Source: Bacillus pumilus (GTDB taxonomy: Bacteria; Bacillota; Bacilli; Bacillales; Bacillaceae). Taken from it: a DNA stretch of 64,000 nucleotides. The position numbers were made by a program, and so were the translations under genes. The stretch's first letter is position 1. Each line of letters begins with the position of its first letter. Location: contig MKZN01000001.1 of NCBI GenBank assembly GCA_001938995.1, forward strand, positions 310,001 through 374,000, written 5' to 3'. The notes beneath the pieces were generated by a model. The model was not told the origin of the DNA. It did not search any database and was given only the letters and a program-made list of their open reading frames with translations. Below, in pieces: positions 36,083 through 44,148 of the stretch.

Positions 36083-37207
36083 TTAATTCAATGTTTGAAT
36101 CGTTGGCAGCTTCTCGATACCAGCAGCATAGTAGAAATTAAGGACACTGAAGAAATCAATTGGCTTACCTGTTTTTAAATCGACGGCTAAAATATGATCA
36201 CCATAGTTGGTTAAATCATCAAGATCTAAGTATCTTGGTGTTGTCTTACCAAGTGTGTCGACAAAAGTATCTAGATAATATTGCCCGCTTGCATACGAAG
36301 ATTGATGGTACATAAACAATGTGTCCACATCTAAATAGACAAGAATGGCCTCTGATGAACTCCCATAAGAAGCTGAGTATGACACGGGTGCAGAAACCTT
36401 TTTCACTTTCACATGTGAGATAGAATGTGTTCTTTGCTCAAATTTCCCATCATGTGGGAAATAAAAGACTCGCTTCCATTCATAATCGGCAGTCTTAGAT
36501 TGCTTGTTATATACTTTTGTTCCATTGGCAACTACATCACCATTGGCGTATTCAGCTACAAAATATTGTAGGGTTGAAGACAGAGATACTGCGCCTGTGA
36601 AGTTCGGTGGATTTTTTGCATTGACCTGTAATGTATAAGAATCCCCGAATTCTCCTCCACTTGTGATACCAAAGGCGTAATCACCCGCTGGTAAATTCGC
36701 TAGCCCGAGTAAATTGCCTGCAGGCTGAATCAAATCAGTTGGATAAGCTTGTCCTGTTTCAAAGTCCACAACAAATAATTGGACAACATAATCTGCATTT
36801 GGAGAAGTAATACGGCTGATGAGTGCCTGAGGTGAAGATGTACTTAAAAACCATAAATCTACTGGATCTTCTTCTGTCAGGACAGCCGATTGATTAATGG
36901 CTAGTCCATCAATTGAGCGAACAGCTGACGTGCGCAGCTTTCCATTTGTAGAAGGCTTACGTTTGATACTGATTCCCTTTTTCTTATCTACTTTAAACGA
37001 TTTTTTCACTTGCTTTTTTTGAATCGTCGTACCTTCATTTTGCTTCAAAAACGATTCTTGTACTTGCTGAATCGCTTTCTCCGTGATCGGTGACATCTTT
37101 TCATTTGACTTCGCCTCTTCAGCTTTTAAAGCTGGTGAAAATAATCCTGTTGTGACTAGTAAAACGGATAGCAAAGCTGCAGTGATTTTCACATAAAATG
37201 CTCTCAC
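36083..37207 (-). CDS. secreted protein of unknown function
   Basis: The 374-residue protein starts with a signal peptide (about 1-29, cleavage near 'LKA-EEA'). A Lys-rich linker (about 55-95) follows, then a beta-sandwich-like domain (about 105-200: 'DPVDLWFLSTSSPQ', 'PAGDYAFGITSGGEFGDSYTLQV'). This resembles pre-peptidase C-terminal (PPC)-like domains. A C-terminal region (about 205-374) is rich in Tyr/Ser/Asp. No catalytic motif is recognised. The start is GTG 37207 with GGGGAT upstream. It is monocistronic; no clear terminator is seen in the short gap to the TPP riboswitch. Confidence 0.7.
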   Translation of the reverse strand: MRAFYVKITAALLSVLLVTTGLFSPALKAEEAKSNEKMSPITEKAIQQVQESFLKQNEGTTIQKKQVKKSFKVDKKKGISIKRKPSTNGKLRTSAVRSIDGLAINQSAVLTEEDPVDLWFLSTSSPQALISRITSPNADYVVQLFVVDFETGQAYPTDLIQPAGNLLGLANLPAGDYAFGITSGGEFGDSYTLQVNAKNPPNFTGAVSLSSTLQYFVAEYANGDVVANGTKVYNKQSKTADYEWKRVFYFPHDGKFEQRTHSISHVKVKKVSAPVSYSASYGSSSEAILVYLDVDTLFMYHQSSYASGQYYLDTFVDTLGKTTPRYLDLDDLTNYGDHILAVDLKTGKPIDFFSVLNFYYAAGIEKLPTIQTLN

Positions 37208-37303
37208 AGGAACATCCCCTTTTCCTTCATTTGGGTTTTTTACCCTGTGATCATTTTACCATTTTTTCGTTACTTGTTTTCATTTTTTTGAATAATTGAA
37301 TAA

Positions 37304-37335
37304 AAAAACCAGACGGTTGGATGCCGACTGGTTTT
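37304..37335 (-). terminator. terminator of the DJ-1/PfpI gene
   Basis: On the minus strand AAACCAG/CTGGTTT with inner CGG/CCG pairs (one mismatch) is followed by a T run. Confidence 0.82.
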
Positions 37336-37344
37336 TAGTGTATT

Positions 37345-38010
37345 TTATGAGATCGCTTTGACAAAAAGACGTGCTGTTTCTGCACTGGACCCTGGGTTTT
37401 GTCCTGTGACGATTTGACCATCTGTTACAGCAAACGGTGCAAATGCCTCACCATTTTCAAATACGGCTCCCTGCTTTCGAAGTTTTGTTTCCAATAAGAA
37501 CGGAACCTTTGATGTCAGCTGAACTGCATCCTCTTCCTCATTCGTGAAGCCTGTGATTTTTTTGCCCTCAACAAATGATTTGCCATCTTGATCTGTTACA
37601 TCCACAAAGGCAGAAACGCCGTGGCACACTGCACCGACTGCACCTTTGTTCCCTGATATAGCTAAGATCGCATCCGCTACTAGTGGATTGGACGCAAAGT
37701 CAATCATCGGTCCATGCCCCCCAGCAAAAAAGATTCCATCATAATCAGCTGGATTGACATCTGTTAGTGCCTTTGTGTCTTGAAGTAAGGCGTGCACTTC
37801 TTGATATTGGGCTGGAACTCCCTCTGGAATCGAGTTTTGATCAATCGGTACAGTTCCACCTTGGATGGAGACAATTTGGACATCTAATTCATTTTCTTTA
37901 AAAATAGAAAAGGGCTCAGCTAATTCTTCTAACCATAAGCCTGTCGGATGTCCATTCATTTCCGAGCTACTTGTTGATACCAATAACACTTTCTTACTCA
38001 ATTTAATCAT
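37345..38010 (-). CDS. DJ-1/PfpI-family protein (Hsp31/glyoxalase III-like class)
   Basis: The 221-residue cytoplasmic protein has the DJ-1 superfamily nucleophile elbow 'GAVCHGVSAF' with the reactive cysteine. An acidic residue sits in 'GLWLEELAEPF' and 'FFAGGHGPMIDF' is conserved, as in Hsp31-type chaperone/glyoxalase III proteins. The expected role is protection from reactive carbonyls such as methylglyoxal, or chaperone activity; which applies is unknown. It is divergent from the small gene at 38254 and has its own terminator. Confidence 0.85.
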   Translation of the reverse strand: MIKLSKKVLLVSTSSSEMNGHPTGLWLEELAEPFSIFKENELDVQIVSIQGGTVPIDQNSIPEGVPAQYQEVHALLQDTKALTDVNPADYDGIFFAGGHGPMIDFASNPLVADAILAISGNKGAVGAVCHGVSAFVDVTDQDGKSFVEGKKITGFTNEEEDAVQLTSKVPFLLETKLRKQGAVFENGEAFAPFAVTDGQIVTGQNPGSSAETARLFVKAIS

Positions 38011-38253
38011 CCTTTCAATTCATCATGTGGCCATTTTATATTTTGCACAATTAAATTTCAAGCAATAGGACTTGAGAATACTGTTAGTTCTTTACCCGGT
38101 TTTCTAAAAAATATGACATTCCTTCGATTCTAATCGTTATGTCACATTCATTTGGTCAGGAATTTCATATAAAATTTTGATGGAATGATATAATATGTAG
38201 AAAGATTGACAGACCTCTAGAGCTATAGGGGACTTAGAGGAGTGGAACAAGAG

Positions 38254-38418
38254 ATGAAAACCTATTCAATTGTGATGATCATCATCACGCTCTGTATCAT
38301 TTTGGCCGTCTTTTTGATGAACTTAACAGGGGTCATGTACGGAAAAGTCATTTTGGCTGTTGCCGTGGCTCTTTGTCTGACATCCGTTATTCGATTGATG
38401 GGTCTTCGAAAAAGGTAA
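38254..38418 (+). CDS. small two-segment membrane protein (54 residues)
   Basis: ATG 38254 to TAA 38418 encodes 54 residues with two predicted membrane segments ('MIIITLCIILAVFLM' and 'VILAVAVALCLTSVI') and a basic end 'GLRKR'. AGAGGAG lies 11 bases upstream and a strong terminator directly follows. The upstream gap (38011-38253) is AT-rich. No family is recognised, but the ribosome site, hydrophobic pattern and terminator support a real gene. Confidence 0.65.
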   Translation: MKTYSIVMIIITLCIILAVFLMNLTGVMYGKVILAVAVALCLTSVIRLMGLRKR

Positions 38419-38447
38419 AAGCCGCTCTCTCTGAGGCGGCTTTGTTT
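38419..38447. terminator. terminator between the small membrane gene and the DUF1304 gene
   Basis: AAAGCCGC and GCGGCTTT form an 8-bp stem; it serves the plus-strand gene and probably also the converging operon. Confidence 0.82.
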
Positions 38448-38829
38448 AAGATGAAATAGCCAATATGAGCGCAATTAATGCGAGCAAGGCTGGTAATCCT
38501 TGTTTGATTAAAATCGATTTATTAGATGTGACACCGCCAAATACCGCTGCGATTACTACACAAAGAATGAAAAATAGCTGAATCATATATCCAACGGTAT
38601 TGGGTCCAAGAATAAGCCCCCAAATGAGTCCTGCCGCTAGGAAGCCGTTATAAAGCCCTTGATTGGCAAACATCACTTTCACATTTGGATCTCCTTGTAA
38701 ATGTTCAGGCAACCGGAAGGATCTCCTTGCCATCTTTGATTCCATAAAAAACATTTCTAGTAGCATGATGACAAGATGCTCCAACGCTACAATCCCTACT
38801 AAAATCATTGCTAAAATATCCAATTTCAT
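38446..38829 (-). CDS. DUF1304 membrane protein
   Basis: The 127-residue protein has four membrane segments and the DUF1304 pattern ('ALEHLVIMLLEMFFM', 'MFANQGLYNGFLAAGLIWG', 'GVTSNKSILIKQGLPALLALI'). Function is unknown. Its ATG overlaps the stop of the upstream 85-residue gene (ATGA), with AAGGA upstream, so the two are translationally coupled. Confidence 0.85.
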   Translation of the reverse strand: MKLDILAMILVGIVALEHLVIMLLEMFFMESKMARRSFRLPEHLQGDPNVKVMFANQGLYNGFLAAGLIWGLILGPNTVGYMIQLFFILCVVIAAVFGGVTSNKSILIKQGLPALLALIALILAISS

Positions 38830-39083
38830 TCATTCCTTTCAGATAGCCGATCATGAATGACTATTTTGTCCGTGTATAAATCAAAATCTTGTATTAACTC
38901 TAAAGCCTCAGTAAAACGACTTTGTGGAATGTCTTTCATTTTCCTCACACCGAATTCCTTTTTAATAAAAGCCATGATGGTATTGATATGAAGCTTACCG
39001 TGCCCATCATACTCTAAATGGCTGCAAAAAGTCTGCATCGTCCCTCGAATCACCTTTAATTGCTTGCTAGTGAGACAACTCAT
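38826..39083 (-). CDS. small protein with ORF6C-like features, coupled to the DUF1304 gene
   Basis: The 85-residue soluble protein includes 'IMAFIKKEFGVRKMKDIPQSRFTEALELIQ'-like sequence (about 38-66), a pattern reminiscent of the ORF6C domain found at the C terminus of phage antirepressors. Here it stands alone without a DNA-binding domain. It is encoded upstream of, and overlapping, the DUF1304 membrane gene. The similarity is by eye only and the role is unknown. Confidence 0.6.
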   Translation of the reverse strand: MSCLTSKQLKVIRGTMQTFCSHLEYDGHGKLHINTIMAFIKKEFGVRKMKDIPQSRFTEALELIQDFDLYTDKIVIHDRLSERNE

Positions 39084-39129
39084 TGGTAACGCTCATCCTT
39101 TCTTGTTTAATAACAGCTAAAAGAAACAT

Positions 39130-39185
39130 GATTGGAAGAAAAACTTTCCAATCCCTATTATATAATGGTTTCATTCGGATATCAA
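39130..39185 (-). promoter_or_regulatory. promoter and hairpin of the 85-residue/DUF1304 operon
   Basis: On the minus strand TTGATA (39185-39180), a 17-base spacer and TATAAT (39162-39157). Directly downstream GATTGGAA and TTCCAATC (39130-39153) form an 8-bp stem that could be an operator or leader hairpin. Confidence 0.7.
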
Positions 39186-39254
39186 AATAAAAAAGAACAA
39201 ACATTCGATCAGGAAAATTGATCAAACAGCAAAGATACTTGTTTCAACATGTCA

Positions 39255-39291
39255 AAAAGCCGGATTCAATAGTAGAATCCGGCTTTTTCAT
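39255..39291 (-). terminator. terminator of the immune inhibitor A gene
   Basis: AAAAAGCCGGATTC and GAATCCGGCTTTTT form a perfect 14-bp stem around a 7-base loop. Confidence 0.93.
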
Positions 39292-41672
39292 TAGTTACTT
39301 TTGGAAATTAACACCTTACCAACAGAACGATCCTTACTTTCTCCAATGACTTTAAAGGATAGACCATATGTCGGGACATCACGTCCTGCATCTGGGTTGT
39401 TTGGATTCACGTAATTCTTTTTATCACTAAATGTACGAACAGAGCGAATATAACGGTCTTCTAGGGTTAAGCCTGTTGTCGCCGTATGATCAATATCTAG
39501 CTTCGTACTTGGGTGAAGAGAAAATGCGGCATCATGTACTTGGAAACCTGTAGCGGCGATTGAGCCGTCACTCCATTTCAAGACTTGCTGATCTGCATCT
39601 ACTACACCCAGGAAGCCGTTCCCTGGATGGTTTCCTACCCAGTTATCACTATAAGATTGGTCTACATACCACACGACTAACCCTCTATTATAGCTCATTA
39701 GACTCGCTCCACGTTTGATATGCTTTAAGCCTTTATCGACATCAGCATAAGAGCGCCACTCTAGTAAATAGTATTGTGATGCATACTGTTTTCCATTAGA
39801 TTGAGAGAATCCATTGAAGGTGAAAGTCGAAGTTCCCTCGGCATCATCTGACCATACGTTTGTTCCATCTACTGTTACGTTTAATTCATCCACGAATAAA
39901 CCTGGTAACGAATAACCGGCATCGGTTGTATAGCGGAATTGTAAATCAATTTTTCTCCCTGCATAAGCAGATAAATCAAAGATCGCATCTACCCAGTCAT
40001 CCGATTGACCGTCAATGCCATTGCCTTCATTGGCATTTGCTTCATTTCGATCATTTGTGATATTGCCAGCCACCGTTTTCCATTGATCTGTGCCGGTTTC
40101 ACGTACTTCTACGTAAGCATAGTCATAATCTTCTTCAATATCGTACCATGATTTAAACGTAAGCTCTGCTTTGCTTCCCTTTGACAGGTCAATGCCTGTT
40201 GTCGTCATGGTCGCATTCAAATTGTCACCCGTTCCGCTAAAGTAAGAGGTTTCTCCTTGGACAGGCTGTGTGACATCAATCTCTTTATCTGGTAAATCGA
40301 CTCGAATTGCATCATTGTTGGTTCCTTTTGTTGCTGCTTCATCGATCAACACTGTTTTACTTTTCGTTAATGTTGTAGCATCAATCGTTTGACCGGAAAG
40401 CCAGTTGCCTCCGTGCAGGTTTTGAAGCATTTCCTTCGCATATGGACTCAAACCTGTTGGCTCTGTTCCTGGTACTTTACCTGTCCAGCTTCCACTTGAC
40501 ATAATAGACCAGTAAGAAACGGGTTCTCCTCTGCCTGTGTATTGTGTATCATACTCGTCTGGAAGACCGAGATCATGCCCGAATTCATGTGTGAATACAC
40601 CTGCCGCTCCATCTTCAGGCTCAATGGTATAATCTAACGCACCTAATTGACCGCCTTGACCGACTTCCGATTCAGTGTTTGGAATCTCAAACACATCGCC
40701 CAGTGACCAGCGATGCGACCAAATGGCATCAGAGCCTAGCTGTCCGCCGCCTGCTTCCTCACCTACACCAGCGTGAACGACCATGAGATGGTCAACGATG
40801 CCGTCGGGTTCGTTATAGACGCCATCTCCGTCCATATCATAGCGGTCCCATTGATCGTATTCACCAAGGTCAATATTCGGGTCCTTTGCCGCTGCTTCGA
40901 GTGCTTCTTTCACCAATTCACGCGGTCTGCCATCACTGCCTTCCTCTTCAGGCTCGTTACCTCCGTAATAGGCTGCTTCATGTTTGGCTGTATACCATCC
41001 AGCAACTGTTCCGCTAATCGTGTAGCTGCCACCAGACTGTTTTTCATAGTATTGCTTCATGGATACTTTACGCTGGCCATCTGGACCGATGTAGCCGTTG
41101 TCTCCAAATATCATCTCTTGATAGTGCTGCTGATCGTACTTGTCATAGTACATATCTGTCTCTTCTTTTTTAATACTATTATGCTTATAATCTTTAAAAT
41201 CTACTAATAATACCAATACTTTATCATTGCGAACATCGCCTTTATACGTTTCCTTTTTGACCGGTTTTACTTGATCGTCTTTTTTGCCATTATGGTTTTT
41301 TAATTTTTTCTTCTTTGCTAGTTTGTTATGTACTTCTTGTTTGTGTTCTTTGAGGAATTCAGGCTCTTCTGTTAAGCTACTAGCACTTTGTTTCATGGCA
41401 GCTTCTTCTTTTTTCTTTAAATAGTTCTTTAGTGCCTTTTGGGTTTCTGCTTCACTTGCATTCTTTTTGATCTTTCCCCGTTTTTTTAAGGCTTTGATGA
41501 GACGGTCTTCATTCACAACACTTGCGTCAAATGGAAAACCTGAGTAATGACCGCCATCTGATGATGTTGATTTCTGTGAGGTGTGGGCAGATAGAGGGGT
41601 GCTGAAAGCTGTCAATGTGCCTAAACTGAGGACAGCCGTTAGTGCAATGCTCGTCCATTTTCCTTTTTTCAT
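39291..41672 (-). CDS. immune inhibitor A-type secreted metalloprotease (peptidase M6)
   Basis: This is a secreted zinc protease of 793 residues. It has a signal peptide (about 1-29), a Lys/Glu-rich propeptide (to about 145), and the M6 catalytic domain with 'HEFGHDLGLPDEYD' (H362, E363, H366). A C-terminal beta-rich part (about 470-790) includes a MAM-like segment ('LTFKSWYDIEEDYDYAYVEV') and 'DRYDMDGDGVYNEPDG'-type calcium sites upstream. Length and order match B. cereus InhA, which degrades antimicrobial peptides and host proteins. It is monocistronic with a strong terminator. Confidence 0.93.
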   Translation of the reverse strand: MKKGKWTSIALTAVLSLGTLTAFSTPLSAHTSQKSTSSDGGHYSGFPFDASVVNEDRLIKALKKRGKIKKNASEAETQKALKNYLKKKEEAAMKQSASSLTEEPEFLKEHKQEVHNKLAKKKKLKNHNGKKDDQVKPVKKETYKGDVRNDKVLVLLVDFKDYKHNSIKKEETDMYYDKYDQQHYQEMIFGDNGYIGPDGQRKVSMKQYYEKQSGGSYTISGTVAGWYTAKHEAAYYGGNEPEEEGSDGRPRELVKEALEAAAKDPNIDLGEYDQWDRYDMDGDGVYNEPDGIVDHLMVVHAGVGEEAGGGQLGSDAIWSHRWSLGDVFEIPNTESEVGQGGQLGALDYTIEPEDGAAGVFTHEFGHDLGLPDEYDTQYTGRGEPVSYWSIMSSGSWTGKVPGTEPTGLSPYAKEMLQNLHGGNWLSGQTIDATTLTKSKTVLIDEAATKGTNNDAIRVDLPDKEIDVTQPVQGETSYFSGTGDNLNATMTTTGIDLSKGSKAELTFKSWYDIEEDYDYAYVEVRETGTDQWKTVAGNITNDRNEANANEGNGIDGQSDDWVDAIFDLSAYAGRKIDLQFRYTTDAGYSLPGLFVDELNVTVDGTNVWSDDAEGTSTFTFNGFSQSNGKQYASQYYLLEWRSYADVDKGLKHIKRGASLMSYNRGLVVWYVDQSYSDNWVGNHPGNGFLGVVDADQQVLKWSDGSIAATGFQVHDAAFSLHPSTKLDIDHTATTGLTLEDRYIRSVRTFSDKKNYVNPNNPDAGRDVPTYGLSFKVIGESKDRSVGKVLISKSN

Positions 41673-41819
41673 GTTGTTTCCTCCCTAATTTGGAAATAAA
41701 TAATATCTCATTCTAGCATATTCCAATATAGTTCAGCCGGAAAACATTTTATTTTCAGAAACTTTGTGGTTCATGCACAATACTAGGTTGAAATGGATGG
41801 AACAAGTTGTCGAAAATAA

Positions 41820-41850
41820 AGAACCCTAGACGTTAACCGCCTAGGGTGTT
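41820..41850 (-). terminator. terminator of the ydgJ-ydgI-monooxygenase operon
   Basis: ACCCTAG (41823-41829) pairs with CTAGGGT (41841-41847) with inner CG pairs, just after the operon's last gene. Confidence 0.8.
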
Positions 41851-41860
41851 TGTTGTTTTT

Positions 41861-42154
41861 CTATGAAAGTTGTTCTCCTCGAAAGGCAACAACATCAAGT
41901 GGAGCCGCCAATAATTCTTTTGCTTTTGCCACAAAGGCTTGGAAATGTGCACTGGCATTATGACGCTGAACCGCAGCTTCATCTTTCCACACTTCCACCA
42001 TTAAATAGGCATTTTCCTTTTCCGTAGCCTTCAGCAGCTTGTAGGATATATTGCCATCTTCCGCTTGAGAAGCTTTGATTAATTCGTTGATTTCCTCTAA
42101 AAATACGGTTTCTTTTTCTGGATGAATCGTCATTCCAGCATGAATAATCATCAT
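41861..42154 (-). CDS. antibiotic biosynthesis monooxygenase (ABM) domain protein, YcnE-like
   Basis: The 97-residue protein is a single ABM ferredoxin-like domain, close in pattern to B. subtilis YcnE ('EDGNISYKLLKATEKENAYLMVEVWKD'). Members act on quinone-like or aromatic compounds without bound metal. It is last in an operon with a nitroreductase and a MarR regulator, which suggests a quinone or electrophile response. The start is ATG 42154 with AAGGGAG 8 bases upstream; a TTG at 42175 would lie before that site. Confidence 0.87.
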   Translation of the reverse strand: MMIIHAGMTIHPEKETVFLEEINELIKASQAEDGNISYKLLKATEKENAYLMVEVWKDEAAVQRHNASAHFQAFVAKAKELLAAPLDVVAFRGEQLS

Positions 42155-42178
42155 GTGATCGTCTCCCTTACTCAAATA

Positions 42179-42817
42179 TTATTTCCACTCTGTAATACGG
42201 TCGATCGGTAAACGGTAAGACGCATAGCCTTCGTCAGCTGCTTTACCAATTGATAGTAGCATCACTGGTATATAGCGCTCTTTGTCCCAGCCAAATGTTT
42301 CAGCTATCACATCTTTTTCATAACCGCCAATTGGGTTCGTGTCGTAGCCGTGAGCACGTGCAGCAAGCATCAGTTGCATAGATACAATCCCACCATCAAT
42401 TAAAATGGTTTCACGATTGACTTGCTCTGGAAGCGTGTCAAAATGGGCAGTTAATGCAGCGATTTGTCTTTCTTTCACTTCTTGTGGCATGTAGCCACTC
42501 TCTACTGCTTTTGAATAAATTTCTTCTAAGTACTCATTGTTTTTCATATCTGCAAATATCGCAATGACAGCTGCTGATGTGGCCACTTGTGTTTGGTTGA
42601 ATTTTGCTAGTGGTGCTAGCTTTTCTTTTCCTTCTGGGCTGTCAATGACCATGAAACGCCAAGGCTGCGCATTGACTGAAGACGGTGCCGTTGTCGCCTC
42701 TTCTAAAATCTCTGTCATTTCTTCTTTGCTGATTTTCACAGTTGGGTCATATTGACGAATAGAGCGGCGCCCTTTCATAATCTCCATAAAGTCGTTTGTT
42801 TTTAATGTTGTAGCCAT
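42179..42817 (-). CDS. ydgI: nitroreductase-family NAD(P)H oxidoreductase, YdgI-like
   Basis: The 212-residue FMN-dependent nitroreductase has 'GRRSIRQYDPTVKIS' (about 16-30, phosphate-binding arginines) and 'APSSVNAQPWRFMVI' (about 44-58). It ends with the pattern of YdgI/MhqN-type enzymes that reduce quinones or nitro compounds. Gene order with a MarR regulator immediately upstream matches B. subtilis ydgJ-ydgI. The start is ATG 42817 with AAGGAG upstream. Confidence 0.9.
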   Translation of the reverse strand: MATTLKTNDFMEIMKGRRSIRQYDPTVKISKEEMTEILEEATTAPSSVNAQPWRFMVIDSPEGKEKLAPLAKFNQTQVATSAAVIAIFADMKNNEYLEEIYSKAVESGYMPQEVKERQIAALTAHFDTLPEQVNRETILIDGGIVSMQLMLAARAHGYDTNPIGGYEKDVIAETFGWDKERYIPVMLLSIGKAADEGYASYRLPIDRITEWK

Positions 42818-42829
42818 GTGTAACACTCC

Positions 42830-43267
42830 TTAGGTTGTTTGAATCTTTTCAATGTTTTGTTGTATACGGATGAGCACATCAGTGAGAAGTTTTCGCTCTT
42901 CACCACTTACGTTTTCAAGCATTTCTGAGATAAATCGTTCTTTTTCTTTTTTAGAAGATTCGATTCTTGTTCTGCCACCCTCTGTCAGACGAACAAGCGT
43001 GACCCGGTTATCTTCCGGCTTTCTTCTACGCGTGACCATTCCTTTTGCTTCTAACTGTTTTACATGACGAGTCACAGCTGCACTGTCGATATTCACTTTT
43101 TTCTGCAAATCTGATTGGCTGATTTCATCGGCTTTGAATAACAGCGATAGCAATTCCAGTCTTGATTGGCTGATGCCCGTGCATGCTTCGAACTTCACAC
43201 CCACCATACGGTTCACGCATTGCAAACGATATAATATCTCTGCTTCCTCGGAGCAAAATGCAGTCAA
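42830..43267 (-). CDS. ydgJ: MarR-family transcriptional regulator, YdgJ-like
   Basis: The roughly 145-residue winged-helix repressor has 'ISQSDLQKKVNIDSAAVTRHVKQLEAKGMVTRRR' with the wing 'RKPEDNRVTLVRLTEGG', the classic MarR pattern. It precedes the nitroreductase gene by 12 bases and probably represses this operon until a quinone or electrophile is present. Start choice: GAGGGG lies 6 bases before TTG 43267 but directly abuts ATG 43273, so the TTG is preferred; ATG 43273 would add two residues. A 35-bp dyad in its promoter region is the likely operator. Confidence 0.88.
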   Translation of the reverse strand: MTAFCSEEAEILYRLQCVNRMVGVKFEACTGISQSRLELLSLLFKADEISQSDLQKKVNIDSAAVTRHVKQLEAKGMVTRRRKPEDNRVTLVRLTEGGRTRIESSKKEKERFISEMLENVSGEERKLLTDVLIRIQQNIEKIQTT

Positions 43268-43296
43268 TGCCATCCCCTCATTTCTATTCAGATCAA

Positions 43297-43331
43297 TTAG
43301 TTGATATATCAATCATTGATGCATCAACTAA
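43297..43331. promoter_or_regulatory. MarR-type operator (35-bp dyad) ahead of ydgJ
   Basis: TTAGTTGAT and ATCAACTAA at the ends, plus inner ATCAAT/ATTGAT arms around a central C, form a nearly perfect 35-bp dyad. This length suits two MarR dimers. Confidence 0.8.
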
Positions 43332-43396
43332 TATACACCCATCATTTGATGATTGCAAGAGGTTTGATTCATCAAGTGAAATACTTCAATGGAAAA

Positions 43397-43422
43397 AAGG
43401 TCAATATGTAACCATTGACCTT
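43397..43422. other. 9-bp-arm hairpin upstream of the VanZ-like gene
   Basis: AAGGTCAAT (43397-43405) and ATTGACCTT (43414-43422) are perfectly complementary with an 8-base loop, about 125 bases before the VanZ-like start. It could be a leader hairpin or operator. The rest of the gap 43332-43548 shows nothing else clear. Confidence 0.5.
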
Positions 43423-43548
43423 ATCAGTTTAAAATGTAATTATTATGAACGGAAGCTACACAAAGGACATACATATAGATACGAAATAAGGAAGAATCAT
43501 CAAAAAATTAGAATCCTACGGTTCACTAAGTTTCAAGGAGAGTATCAT

Positions 43549-44124
43549 ATGCTTCAATCTTTTCTAGTCTATTTTATTATATGTGGGTTTAGTTTGATGA
43601 TCTTCGTATATCAATTGATACGTGGTACGATGAACAAAATCTCATTTCTATCCTACATTTTGTTTTCTGTTTATATTGCTAGTCTTGTTTCACTAACTTT
43701 TTTCCCTTTTCCTTATCAAAAGGAATTAATAGAAATCATGATAGAAGACAATTTAGGTACTATTCATAATTTTATACCTTTCAAAACAATATTTGGTTCT
43801 CTTGAATTAGGTCTGACATCTTTTATCAAACAAATCATCGGAAACGTTCTTCTATTTCTACCATTGGGGTTTATTCTGCCTATTCTTTTTTCATTCCATC
43901 AACTACGAAAAGTCATTTATATAGGTTTCCTCGTGAGCTTGAGTATTGAATTGATTCAATTTGGTTTAGGTTTGATCATAGGCTACAATTACAGGAGTTT
44001 TGATGTTGATGACCTCATAACAAATACAGTGGGTACTTTCATTGGAGTCATCATTTATCAGTATTCTAAGCATGTATTAGATCAATACAATTTAACTCTA
44101 CGAGTAAAAAAAGGACAAAAGTGA
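43549..44124 (+). CDS. VanZ-like membrane protein
   Basis: The 191-residue protein has about five membrane segments and the VanZ pattern 'TFFPFPYQ', 'NFIPFKTIFG', 'IIGNVLLFLPLGFILPILF' and 'SIELIQFGLGL' followed by 'FDVDDLITNTVGTFIGVIIYQ'. VanZ itself gives low-level teicoplanin resistance; most chromosomal members have no known role. AAGGAG precedes ATG 43549 at normal spacing. The open frame extends upstream into ydgJ, but that part lacks a ribosome site and overlaps the regulator, so it is not used. Confidence 0.87.
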   Translation: MLQSFLVYFIICGFSLMIFVYQLIRGTMNKISFLSYILFSVYIASLVSLTFFPFPYQKELIEIMIEDNLGTIHNFIPFKTIFGSLELGLTSFIKQIIGNVLLFLPLGFILPILFSFHQLRKVIYIGFLVSLSIELIQFGLGLIIGYNYRSFDVDDLITNTVGTFIGVIIYQYSKHVLDQYNLTLRVKKGQK

Positions 44125-44147
44125 CGAATCACTTTTGTCCTTTTTGT
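44110..44147. terminator. bidirectional terminator between the VanZ-like gene and pdp
   Basis: GGACAAAAGTGA and TCACTTTTGTCC form a perfect 12-bp stem around CGAA, with A and T runs on the two sides. Confidence 0.93.
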
Positions 44148-44148
44148 T

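Noticed and set aside
43183-43548. Long N-terminal extension of the VanZ-like frame
   Set aside because: It overlaps the MarR gene and its operator and is not membrane-like; a good ribosome site exists just before ATG 43549.
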